Source: Owenia fusiformis | Taxonomy: Eukaryota; Annelida; Polychaeta; Sabellida; Oweniidae | DNA length: 64,000 nt | Direction: 5' to 3' | NCBI GenBank assembly: GCA_903813345.2 | Contig: CAIIXF020000006.1 | Location: 4,237,096-4,301,095 of the forward strand | Shown here: piece by piece, positions 22,408-33,720 of the stretch | Layout: each line of letters opens with the position of its first letter | How positions within the stretch are numbered: position 1 is the first letter of the stretch | Program-made: the position numbers and the translations under genes | The notes under the pieces: model-generated | What the model was told of the DNA's origin: nothing | Databases searched by the model: none | What the model saw: the letters and a program-made list of their open reading frames with translations, nothing else

Positions 22408-24962
22408 CAGCACAACTGCAAGGTTCAAATCTCACAACAGCATATACCAAGCAAAAGATGTGTCGAGTACAGTCTCCCCTCCAATCACAATAACCAGCAC
22501 AACTGCAAGGTTCAAAACTCACAGCGGCATATCCCAAGCAAAAGATGTGTCGAGTAGAGCATCCCCTCCAATCACAATAACCAGCACCACTGCAAGGTTC
22601 AAAACTCACAACGGCATATACCAAGCAAAAGATGTGTCGAGTACAGCCTCCCCTCCAATCACAATAACCAGCACCACTGCAAGGTTCAAAACTCACAGCG
22701 GCATATACCTAGCAAAAGATGTGTTGAGTGCAGCCTCCCCTACAATCACAATAACGAGCACCACTGCAAGGTTCAAATCTCACAGCGGCATATACCAAGC
22801 AAAAGATGTGTCGAGTACAGCCTCCCCTACAATCGCCATAACCAGAACAACTGCAAGGTTCAAATTTCACAGCGGCATATACCAAGCAAAAGATGTGTCG
22901 AGTACAGCCTCCCCTCCAATCACAATAATCAACACAACTGCAAGGTTCAAAACTCACAACAGCATATACCAAGCAAAAGATGTGTCGAGTACAGCCTCCC
23001 CTACAATCACAGTAATCAGCATAACTGCAAGGTTCAAAACTCACAGCGGCATATACCGCAAAAAATGTGTCTAGTATAGCCTCCCCTCCAATCACAATAA
23101 CCAGCACAACTGCAAGGTTCAAAGCTCACAGCGGCATATACCAATCAAAAGATGTGTCGAGTACAGTCTCCCCTCCAATCACAATAACCAGCACAACTGC
23201 AAGGTTCAAAACTCACAGCGGCATATACCGCAAAAGATGTGTCTAGTACAGCCTCCCCTCCAATCACAATAACCAGCACAACTGCAAGGTTCAAAGCTCA
23301 CAGCGGCATATACCGAGCAAAAGATGTGTCTAGTACAGCCTCCCCTCCAATTACAAAAACCAGCACAACTGCAAGGTTCAAAACTCACAACGGCATATAC
23401 CAAGATAAAGATCTGTCGAGTACAGCCTCCCCTCCAATCACCTTAACCAGCACCACTGCAAGGTTCAAATCTCACAACAGCATATACCAAGCAAAAGATG
23501 TGTCGAGTACAGCCTCCCCTCCAATCACAATAACCAGCACCACTGCAAGGTTCAAAGCTCACAACGGCATATACCAAGATAAAGATGTGTCGAGTACAGC
23601 CTTCCCTCAAATCACCTTAACCAGCACCACTGCAAGGTTCAAATCTCACAACGCCACATACCAAGCAAAAGATGTGTCGAGTACAGCCTCCCCTACAATC
23701 ACAATAACCAGCACCACTGCAAGGTTCAAAGCTCACAACGGCATATACCAAGCAAAAGATGTGTCGAGTACAGCCTCCCCTACAATCACAATAACCAGCA
23801 CCACTGCAAGGTTCAAAGCTCACAACGGCATATACCAAGCAAAAGATGTGTCGAGTACAGCCTCCCCTCCAATCACAATAACCAGCACCACTGCAAGGTT
23901 CAAAACTCACAGCATCATATACCAAGCAAAAGATGTGTCGAGTACAGCCTCCCCTACAATCACAATAACCAGCACCACTACAAGGTTCAAAGCTCACAAC
24001 GGCATATACCAAGATAAAGATGTGTCGAGTACAGCCTTCCCTCCAATCACCTTAACCAGCACCACTGCAAGGTTCAAATCTCACAACGCCACATACCAAG
24101 CAAAAGATGTGTCGAGTACAGCCTCCCCTACAATCACAATAACCAGCACCACTGCAAGGTTCAAAGCTCACAACGCCACATACCAAGCAAAAGATGTGCG
24201 TCGAGTACAGCCTCCCCTCCAATAACAATAACCAGCACCACTGCAAGGTTCAAAGCTCACAACGGCATATACCAAGCAAAAGATGTGCGTCGAGTACAGC
24301 CTCCCCTCCAATCACAATAACCAGCACCACTGCAAGGTTCAAAGCTCACAACGGCATATACCAAGATAAAGATGCGTCGAGTACAGCCTTCCCTCCAATC
24401 ACCTTAACCAGCACCACTGCAAGGTTCAAATCTCACAACGCCACATACCAAGCAAAAGATGTGTCGAGTACAGCCTCCCCTACAATCACAATAACCAGCA
24501 CCACTGCAAGGTTCAAAGCTCACAACGGCATATACCAAGCAAAAGATGTGCGTCGAGTACAGCCTCCCCTCCATTCACCATAACAAGCACAATTGCAAGG
24601 TTCAAAGCTCACAACGGCATATACCAAGCAAAAGATGCGTCGAGTACAGTCTCCTCTCCAATCACCTTAACCAGCACCACTGCAAGGTTCAAATCTCACA
24701 ACGCCACATACCAAGCAAAAGATGTGTCGAGTACAGCCTCCCCTCCATTCACCATAACAAGCACAACTGCAAGGTTCAAAGCTCACAACGGCATATACCA
24801 AGCAAAAGATGCGTCGAGTACAGCCTCCCCTCCAATCACTTTAACCAGCACAACTGTAAGGTTCAAATGTCACAATGGCATATACCAAGCAAAAGATCCG
24901 TCGAGTACAGCCTCCCATCCAATCACATTAACCAGCAAAACTGCAAGGTTCAAAGCTCAAAA
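22408..24962. repeat. tandem array of an 87-bp unit, about 29 copies
   Basis: The unit contains 'ACTGCAAGGTTCAAA', 'CATATACCAAGCAAAAGATG' and 'TCGAGTACAGCCTCCCCTCC' and repeats every 87 bp. Because 87 is 29 codons, both strands show long frames: a Ser/Thr-rich plus-strand peptide (...STASPPITITSTTARFK...) and a Cys-rich minus-strand peptide (...FEPCSGAGYCDWRGGCTRH...). One- and two-base indels (for example extra 'CG' at 24,196, 24,290 and 24,548, missing bases at 23,059) shift both frames repeatedly, which argues against coding. Variants with 'CAAGATAAAGATG' and 'CACAACGCCACATACC' recur in the same order (about 23,575, 24,010, 24,360), showing multi-unit duplication. I read it as a minisatellite. 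Confidence 0.9.
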
Positions 24963-25737
24963 CTGCCTGCTGACTGCCAATAGTAACCAGTTTTCGCTCT
25001 TGGCAATGAACTTTGAAAAACAGTTGCCTATTTGGAAATTGAATGAATCTCAATATGTTCAACTGGGCATTCTTGTGTTCAGCCTCAGTCGTGAAACCAA
25101 ACCAACAGCATTAGATACAAATACCTCAACAAAATGAAATACTGTAATAATATCTTAAACTGCATGCTCTTTGTTCTTGTTTTAATATTACATGCTGTTA
25201 ATTATAGCTTCATTACGATGATTCAATAAGTGATAGTATGAACGCATACCAAAGAGGTGTTGCATCATGGCTTGTTACATAACTACTCTATCACATAGGC
25301 TTGTATCTAGATTTCGAACAACTCAATCCCTGAGGCTAGTGTACTTAATGAAATGTTTAGAGTACCTGTGTGTACTGAGTCGTGTATATGGATATATGTT
25401 TTGTTAATCCATTTCAGACACACATCACATGGAAAAGAATGAAAAGATGGAGGAATGATTGGCATAGCATTATCGTAAACTCTATCTAAATACTATTGCA
25501 TTCCCGGGCCGTGACTCAATATCCTCACTTGTTGAGGACCAACAACGTTAACATTTTTCAAATGGAAGATGCGGCATGGGATTTAATACTTCTGATATTT
25601 ACCCTCTTATTTTTTGTTTGTGGAGTATCATATATTTCCCATTTGGACGTTCGTCACATTTCATATTTGTACCCTACCCATCCATCATAATGCAAATGCC
25701 CTGTCCTATGCCGCATCCCTAATAAAGTTGTACTCAC
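24963..25737. other. non-coding sequence right of the tandem array
   Basis: No exon, RNA or repeat family recognised. A 64-codon frame at 25,496-25,690 has no codon or homology support. Confidence 0.35.
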
Positions 25738-25928
25738 GTATCGCCTTCGGTTGAACTTGGCTCAACATGCCGCATGATTTGGACACGGTCCCCCGTGGTG
25801 CTGTACTCCGTGACAGTTATCACAGGCCAGCTCGTAATGGCGGCAGTCCCCTTTATGAGAGCTCTAAGACCCGGTACATCTGAGCATGACCTCGCCCGAG
25901 GTCGCATTAATACCTTCAAGGTATCCAT
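25738..25928 (-). CDS. possible first coding exon of an unidentified minus-strand gene
   Basis: On the minus strand, ATG at 25,926-25,928 has a strong context (A at -3, G at +4). The frame stays open for 63 codons and reaches a consensus donor GTGAGT at 25,737. The stretch is markedly richer in GC than its surroundings, which suggests coding. The peptide begins MDTLKVLMRPRARSCSDVPG and has a Thr/Val-rich middle; I do not recognise it. No matching second exon was found to the left, where repeats dominate, so it may be an orphaned exon or a gene with a long first intron. Confidence 0.33.
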
Positions 25929-27234
25929 ACTGTTCAATTTGATGACTGTACTAACGATCTGGAATAAGACTATTTGTTATACCAGAAGAAGCTGATCGGC
26001 AAAATTTGATTTATCTTCATGGCTTTTCGGAAATGATCGCTGCTGGATGATTTGAGATTAATTCGCCTAAGTAGTATATAAAAGAACTATCTCGACGTGT
26101 TTGATATTTGTTAGATCTTTCTAAATTAGTTCAATGTGGCAGTATAAGTCCCATAATTTGTGAGATTTGTTGTCTGGGTAATCACGGAATCTTCAGTTTC
26201 TCCGGTATTAAACAGCGGATCTCGCCGCTCTACAACCTAATTCAAGAGCGCTAATTGATTTCAATCTTAATAACACCGAAAGCAATCCGCTAATGGTCTC
26301 TTGACATACTTTGACATATGATCGTAACACTATACCTGTACAACTCCTTTATTATCTCCTGGTATTTATGATGTCATCGGACACCTTTGTACATCCTTTA
26401 CAAAGAACTAGATCTTGCTATACAAGAAAATTTCCCTCGACAATTGTTAATACTTGCCTAAGATAAGAATGATTCGTATTTGTGTCCCTAGGGGTCCTTC
26501 ATTGTTTATTAATGTAGTAGCTACAAAATACCTGCACAAACGCTATGCCGCTATACACTCCGACAAATAACACTAATAGCTAATAACTCCCTGTTGGTGA
26601 AGCTCAATAAGCTATGGTATCATAGGACATCACCATTACACGCAATTGCGTTACATACTCCGTTCCAAAGCTTGAGCTAATATGAACTTAGATATATAAA
26701 GATGCGCCGGGGTCATAACGGGAATAGATCAGACGTCATAAAATATTCATTTAGTCTGTCACACCACCTCCCTCTATAAAAGCGCTGTACCTCGAACTAT
26801 TATATAAAAAATAATTTATTGTAAAGAGTACAGTAGTACCCTACTGTACGTGCATACTTACTACACACTCTACAGGGTAATACACAACTATAGATACGTA
26901 ACATTAATATCCATGTATCCTCGCTTCTCAGAGTATATCCCCGGAGAAAACACTAATTGACCTCCCATATTAATGTTGACATAACGGCTATTGACGTTTA
27001 TGGATTGATAAAAAGGCGAACAGCAAACCACACAAAGTGCTTCCTGTTATCAAAATTCATGCAATGTTAGCTGGTTTGTAGTTATAGTTTTTATCATCGA
27101 ACTTCCAGAGCCTTTATACATTGGGGTTACTGTGTGACTGAAATAGCCAAAACTGGAATATTTCTTATGCAATATGTTACTGTAATATGATATTTGGTTT
27201 ATTAGCCCAAAACTCAAAATGCTGAATGGTTGTA
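25929..27234. other. non-coding, nothing firmly recognised
   Basis: No exon is supported. TATAAAAG words occur at about 26,075 and 26,780 on the plus strand, but no coding region follows them. The upstream part could hold the promoter of the minus-strand exon at 25,738-25,928. Confidence 0.35.
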
Positions 27235-27925
27235 CAGGGCGTATCAAAAAAGTAGTTATCTCGTAAAATCACAAAACTAGTGATGACTACATCAATTTCA
27301 TTCAATGTACCATAAACCCACGTCTCTCCTCTTTGCAATAATATGCCATTCATTCACATATGGTAATGGTTGGGCTAGAAATCCTTCCATTTGCACAGTG
27401 GGTCAAAATCGGCTCTGGACCAAGTTTTAGATATTGCAAAAATCAGTACAAGGGCTAAGTGCCAATGGAAGTATTCTTTCAAGAGTATGAGTATGAAAAC
27501 CTTACCGCCTATGCCACACCTGTCACACCTTCTTCAAATAGCCCCTGTGCCCCTTGTTTTGACTTTTGCAATGTTTAAAACTTGGGTCCGAGCTGAATTT
27601 TGCCTCACTTTGCAAAATTAATTAAATTCGGCCAGCCATGACTCCCTGTGAATGAATGATATTTCATTGCAAAGAGGAGTAATTTGGCTATTTGGTACAT
27701 CGAATGAAAAGGATGCAGTCAGCATTTTTTATGTTTTCTTCCAATATTGCATCGGGCTCCGTACACTGACTTTTGAGATGTTTATAACTTGGTCCCAAGA
27801 TAATTTTGGCCCACTTTGCAAATTGAATGATTGCTCACACAACCATGACCAAATATCAATGAATGATATATCATTGTAAAGAGGAGACACGTGGCTTTAT
27901 CTGTTGCGTTTTTTTATACGCACTG
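27235..27925. mobile_element. 0.69-kb non-autonomous element, TA duplication
   Basis: The left end CAGGGCGTATCAAAAAAG and right end (reversed) CAGTGCGTATAAAAAAACG are flanked by TA. Long inverted arms contain a repeated subterminal block 'CTCCTCTTTGCAAT' + 'ATCATTCATTCAC' (27,335 direct; 27,650 and 27,850 inverted). There is no transposase. It belongs to the CAGGG-ended mariner-type group seen elsewhere in the window. Confidence 0.75.
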
Positions 27926-27959
27926 TATACACGCCCGGTTATCGGAAAATGAAACGGAA

Positions 27960-28290
27960 GGGGGGGGGGGAGAAAAGTCGATTTCAACTAGAAAATTCAT
28001 CAAATCTGTAATATTTATTTTTTCACGAGAAAGTTTACAAATAAATCGCTAAATGAACAGGTGTTTGGCATGGTAATATCTTCGGTGCTCGATTTATATC
28101 AAAATATTGACTTGTGGCGTTTCGCCCTTTTTAATAGATCTCACACCACCTTAGAAATGATGAGAAAAAATCCTAAAAGGCTTAATATTTAATTTATATA
28201 AATGAATAAAATTTTTAAAAAATATACCGTAATTCACTTGTAAATTTTTTCTTGAAAAATAAATCTTCAAGATTTGTTAAATTCTTTGGC
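27960..28290. repeat. dispersed foldback repeat, related to 63,530-63,830
   Basis: Contains a G run, then 'AATATTTATTTTTTCACGAGA' whose inverted partner is near 28,240. The words 'TCAAAATATTGAC' and 'GTTTACAA' also occur in matching order near 63,580-63,800. Diverged copies of one unknown family. Confidence 0.4.
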
Positions 28291-28543
28291 AGAAATCATC
28301 TACTTCCCCCTCCTTTTTTCGATCACCGGGCATGGATTTACGAGTACTGCTACACCAACTTTGGTTTTAAGCTGTCTCTAAGGACAAGTTTTAACATGGT
28401 TGCACTTGGAATAATAACTTCTATGTCTTTGCCATATCGGAACATATTCTGGATTAGCAGCTCAAAATTTATTTTTTATAATATTCAAGATAAACTCATA
28501 CTCCCCTTTGACTTTACAATGTTGGTTTGTTCTACCTATAATA

Positions 28544-29474
28544 CAGGGTGGTAAAAAAAACGGCAACCATAGTTTATCCTAATATCTTTGTCATTCTAAG
28601 AAATAACTAGCCCCTGATATTTTACACATTCGTACATCAATCAATTTCCTACCAACCTGTTATATTTCATGACCATCGGACTGAATATTAGTCACAATAT
28701 TACTGCATTTTAAGCAACATGCCCCAGATGGCCACTTTCGGGCTGTCTGAGCTGGTCTGTTATTCAAATGAACTCCATATTATATTAAATTTGATGTACT
28801 GGTAAACTCTAATAAATTTTATTCTTGGGGAGCCAAGCACTTGATGAAGTAGAAGAGCACCTTCACACAGACAGATGCACAGTTTTGTGTGTTCTCAGAA
28901 GATAGGGTCCTTTACCTTTGATGATACCAACGGATATGCAATAACTGTCAACATCAAACTCTATTTTGTGATTCCCATGGAGTTCTTGGGGACTTTGGGT
29001 GAACCCAAGGGGGTTGATAGGCAGTTACAGTGGTTCCAACAAGACAGAACCATACCCCAAACACCCAATGATGCACAATAATGACTTTGGGACCACTTCA
29101 ATGACCACATTATCACCAGTACAGCAGTTGGGATACCCCAAAGATAGAGTGTAGGTTAATAACACCAGAAAGACATCTGACCTCAAAATAAAGATCACAT
29201 CTGTCGTTCAGGCCATACTTGCTGGGGAATGTTGTTATGACATTGACAGGTTTGGAAAATGTGTGCAGGTTTTCCCACAGCACGATATTTGAAAACTGGG
29301 GCATCTTGTTTAAAATGTTGTAACATAGCTACTATCTGTCCAATGTTCATGAAATACTAATAATACAGTCTAGTATGAAATTAAATTATGTACATGTGTG
29401 CCAAATATCAGGGCAAAATTTCTAAAAATGACAAAGATATGAGGAAAAATTAGGGTTGCCATTTTACCACCCTG
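28544..29474 (+). mobile_element. 0.93-kb mariner-type element relic
   Basis: The ends CAGGGTGGTAAAA... and ...TTTTACCACCCTG are inverted repeats flanked by TA (28,542-28,543; 29,475-29,476), with further pairing through 'ATCTTTGTCAT'. The interior carries a damaged transposase in plus orientation. Confidence 0.85.
28875..29330 (+). pseudogene. Tc1/mariner-family (DDE) transposase relic
   Basis: One frame gives 'FDDTNGYAITVN' followed by 'LQWFQQDRTIPQTP', the region around the second catalytic Asp (WFQQD) of IS630/mariner-type transposases. The frame stops at 29,079-29,081. In another frame 'LGYPKDRV' and 'SDLKIKI' correspond to the GYLKD...V and L...I segments after the third acid, and a degraded tail continues to about 29,330. 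The WPPRSPD-type motif itself is lost. It is a dead copy. Confidence 0.7.
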
Positions 29475-31290
29475 TAGCATAGCAAAGTTCTGTCTTTGTT
29501 TCTCTGCTTCGCCTATTTTATTTGCTTAAGTCTATGCCATTAGGGGAGATATTGATTACCATTGTGTTACTAGAGACAATAGTTGACGCTAATTGTTCAA
29601 ATAAATGAAGTTTTAAATTCTCTGTTTCTTTTTCTTCAAGTACTATATTATCTTCCAAAAATGCCGTTGAAGATCATCCGCTGTAATATAATTGTTGAAT
29701 AACTAGTTAATAGTATGAAATTTCTAGGATGTCTTATAAATTAGGGAACATGTAGAACACAATAACGCATTGATATTTAACTTATGTTTACATATTTACA
29801 TGGATCGCACATTGATTTTCATTAAAGCCGTGCAATATACTTACTGGCTTTTGGGTGAATTATGCCTGTCAATAACAGGGGTCAAAAATTACTAAAATTG
29901 AATCTCATTTTTCACAATGTTGTTTGACCCCTGTCGATGATAGGGATAAACTATTTTAACAAAATGTTTTAAATAATTATAAACTAATATGCTTGCAATC
30001 ATGAATTGTTTAAATATTTTGCACAATTTTATGTAATTACACTAATTAAACTCAGACATTAAAATTATGATTAATCTTTACACATCTAATGCATTGTATA
30101 CAAATGCTAATTAGATGTACGGTCTGTGTCTCATAAAATCAAAACTCGAATGAAAATGTTTACATTTTTAACCCTTGCAATAATAGACATATTATAAAAT
30201 GAAAGCGGGAGTCTTTTTTCAGCAAATGATATTTTAAATAAATCAAAACATGTGCACCTGCTTAAATATTGGTTCAAATGTTGAGGCGCTAATAGCATGC
30301 TATGGATTCTTCATATTCTAGAGTCAAACCAGGGATCATGGATTATCGAAGACCTCTATTGCTATATTCTATTGCTATGTTTTCGAAGGTTATTTAGTTC
30401 AGAAACGTGCACCCACACACCCTCTTTTATGCTTTACAAAGTCCAATCGAAGTAGCTAGAGAATAAACTAACTACCAAACTCCAAATACATGAAATCTAA
30501 CACACCTGTACAATATCTTCTAGGCCTTTAAACCAATAAAATATAGCATTGACTTTGAGCGACTTCTACCTTAAGCACAACTGCATACTCATAATTTCTC
30601 TATTGTCAATAGGACTCCTAGCGCAGACACGCAGACCTGATAATGGCAAAATAGGATTGAGAAATCCGTACTACAATTAAACTGCACATAGTGCTGTGTC
30701 ATCTTTGCAACAAGAACGTATGCACTTAACCCATTCACAAATTAACAATTTTGGTTTAATAAACTGGTCATACAATTTATTTGTCTTTTGAAGGATGAGA
30801 TACACGACAACCTATTGTTACGACATAACAATTTGTTAACGATAACAAAAACAAAAACAATATATTAAGAAATTCTGACATCTATAAATCATGTATTTTC
30901 TGCTTAATCATAAAATAAAACTCTATTTTCTTTATTCATACGCCACCCAAGATTTTTATCGTTTTAATTGAGATTTTAGAATGGCCACAAGGATTAAAGA
31001 GTTCTATTCTCCAGGATTTCAGTTTTTATGAATACATGAAATGAAAGTCTTAATATGTTCGTGAACTAGTAAAGATGAACTGAGATTGTGTTTCTTTGTG
31101 TTTCTTACATCAGACATTCCGGTCTTAGTCATGATCACCACAAAGTTACGTTGTTTTATGGACCACAAGATGGCAACGTGATCACGTCATCTCAATTATG
31201 ATTAAAATCTGATGCTCTTGAAAACGATATAAAATGCTAAAAATGTTGCCTAGTGATCTGAGTTGTTACATTTACAATGTATTTACATAT
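29475..31290. other. non-coding, no feature recognised
   Basis: AT-rich stretch without open frames of note, hairpins or recognised repeats. Confidence 0.4.
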
Positions 31291-31530
31291 ATACAGGTCG
31301 AGATAAATAAAGAGAATACCATAGTATATAAGGCTTCATACTAATATGGCATTTTATTTGCTTCTCTATTCATTAAATTCATTATATTCGCCAAATCAAT
31401 TTTCCATTCGGTAAAAACATTTATTGTCATAGCAAATTAATTTTTAAAAATAGTTTAAAAGGGATTAAATCACTTAAGACTAAGTTCATCAAATTACATA
31501 TTTATTTATTTATTTTATTTGACAGACGCC
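31290..31530. repeat. dispersed repeat and short ATTT microsatellite
   Basis: 'TTGCTTCTCTATTCATTAAATTC' followed by 'ATATTCGCCAAATCA' and 'TTCCATTCGGT' at 31,360-31,415 matches the right edge of the window (about 63,875-63,955) with an insertion. A (ATTT)n run lies at 31,499-31,520, next to 'GACAGACGCCTTAGAAACGG', which resembles the reversed 3' end of a retroelement but is not assignable. Confidence 0.4.
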
Positions 31531-33720
31531 TTAGAAACGGCGGCACACTAAAATAATACATACTAAAAACATTATACAAGAACTTTTATACACTTCTAGG
31601 TTTAAAAATCTTAATTAAAAACCTTTTGACTAAATTGTCAAAGACACTTCGCCCCCAGTCCTCAAAGATTACATCACCTAACATAAGTTTTCTCCTTAAA
31701 TTTGAGGATAGGGGAATTACTATAACATGTAATGTGTATAAGGTTTTTTCAAGTATTTTAGAAAAACATATTGTATTCGCTAAATGATGTATTTTTTCCT
31801 GAATTGTTATGGTATGGTTTTGAATTTCTGTTTGAAGCCTACTGGAATAGGTTTGACTATAACATAGTTAATGCATTTTACTGAAAGCTAATTTACCGAA
31901 TGCAATTAAAGCAATAATGAATGACTTTCGTTGTCGTTCGATATAGTATACGTATTTTGTCAGGTGGCCTCGAGTTTTGCAATCACGTGACTAGGTATCG
32001 AAACGCATCGAATTGATTCGCTGCATCGCACGAATATATGTAAAATAGCAAATGCAAATGCTAACACAAACAGCAAGTGGAATTATTTAGCATATATACG
32101 ATAGATTATTATGTTCGGTAAAATGAAAAACATTGAAAGATTGGGTAGAAGTTTGGTGAATTGTTTTGCAGCATGTAATACGCCAAAGGTGGTTCTATAG
32201 CTGATTTTCTGGAACATATTCTAATTAAGCTCGTTTGGTAAGAAAGTCGGAGCTAGAACATGCATAACATACATCGTCTTCTTTACTTTGCATCGAAATC
32301 AAAATTACCAGCTTTGGATTGCAAATCACACGAGTATAACGATTCCCGTTGACAACAACGTGAAATTTGGAATTTCGCGTTCTAAACACGTAACTCAGAA
32401 CCTGAACGGGCATGTGAAGCCCGATATAAAGTAGACTAATCAGCGCTTTTGAAAAGCATTCGAACATTATAAACACACGAAAAAGGTTTTTCCTTAAAAA
32501 TGTCGTTTAACGAGCATAAAATAGGCGTTTTGATTTTAGGCCTTTTGATTCTATCATATTTTTGGCGAAGTGTTGAAATTACACCTTCCTACGCCCCTGC
32601 CATAGGGGGAGGATAAATGTCAAAATTACTTTTTATAAAGTAAAACATGTTGGGTTTATTTGTTAAAATGATGTTTTCATAGTTCCTCCTTTTCAGTTTT
32701 CATTCCACAAACATTAAAATGGCATAATTAGCATACCATTTTGGTCAAGTTCAATTACGACTTTCGCGATTTGAATCTAGTTCTTAGAGTCATGATTCAC
32801 CCATATTGTGTTCCCTCCATGTGATGACCCAAAAATGCTTACGTCAGTAGGGTTTAAAACGGAAGTCAGGTCTGATTGATCCAGCGATCATGATCAATGG
32901 TTTAACCGGGGTTTAATATTTCAATTTCGTGAGGACATTCTGTATCGAACATCACCCAGTAACAGTAAGTGTTTTTTTTATTGTTTTAACCGGCGATTTC
33001 CTTTGGGTCCCATACAGTCCATTGTCTTCAAATATATATATATACATACGTATATCGTTCTGCTCGTATACATGTAGTTAACACTTAAAATGGCACTGGT
33101 ATTATGATTTGGTATATGCGTAAATAAACATATATTTCCACTGTCACCGGCTGTATTCCATCATTAACATTCCTTGAACAATCATCTTCTTCATTTGTTG
33201 AGACTCGTTTAATCCCGTGAATATAAGTCTCACAATAAACATTTTGTTTTTGTTATCTCAAGGTATACAGAACTACTCCATCCTATATTTCAGACTTGAT
33301 ATATCACGTTAGTAACAAATTAAACACGTGTACACGTTTCACAATGACAATTACAAACAGTGTCGAAAAGTACAGTACGTCAATAACAACGTCCAGCGTC
33401 TGGCAACATTACTGCACATCGTCAGCAAATATTCTGGAACTGTGTCGGTCATCATGGATAGGTATATCTTGGATTCTTGCACTCCCAGCGTAGTAACGTG
33501 GTGACAGTTGCCGTGTCGTAAACGGGTATGCAATCACAATCACCTAGAATATAAAAAATGCATTTCTAATTGTAAAAATATGCTACGAGACTAAGAATTA
33601 TATAATTTCACATGAGATCGAAGATTCTGATTGGGCCTGTAGGGAAGGCGAGTTGCCTGAATGAATGCCCGTTTTCAAGAAGGTTAGGCTCCAAGGATGC
33701 GACAACTCGATATTCTGCTT
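31531..33720. other. non-coding, no feature recognised
   Basis: Several 60-83 codon frames exist (for example 32,225-32,476 minus) but none has a recognisable motif, splice context or base composition that would mark it as coding. Confidence 0.35.

Noticed and set aside
22408-24962. CRISPR array or Cys-rich repeat protein
   Set aside because: The units abut without unique spacers and the DNA is eukaryotic; non-triplet indels break both candidate protein frames several times.
32225-32476. 83-codon minus-strand frame
   Set aside because: No recognisable motif, weak composition, no splice partner.
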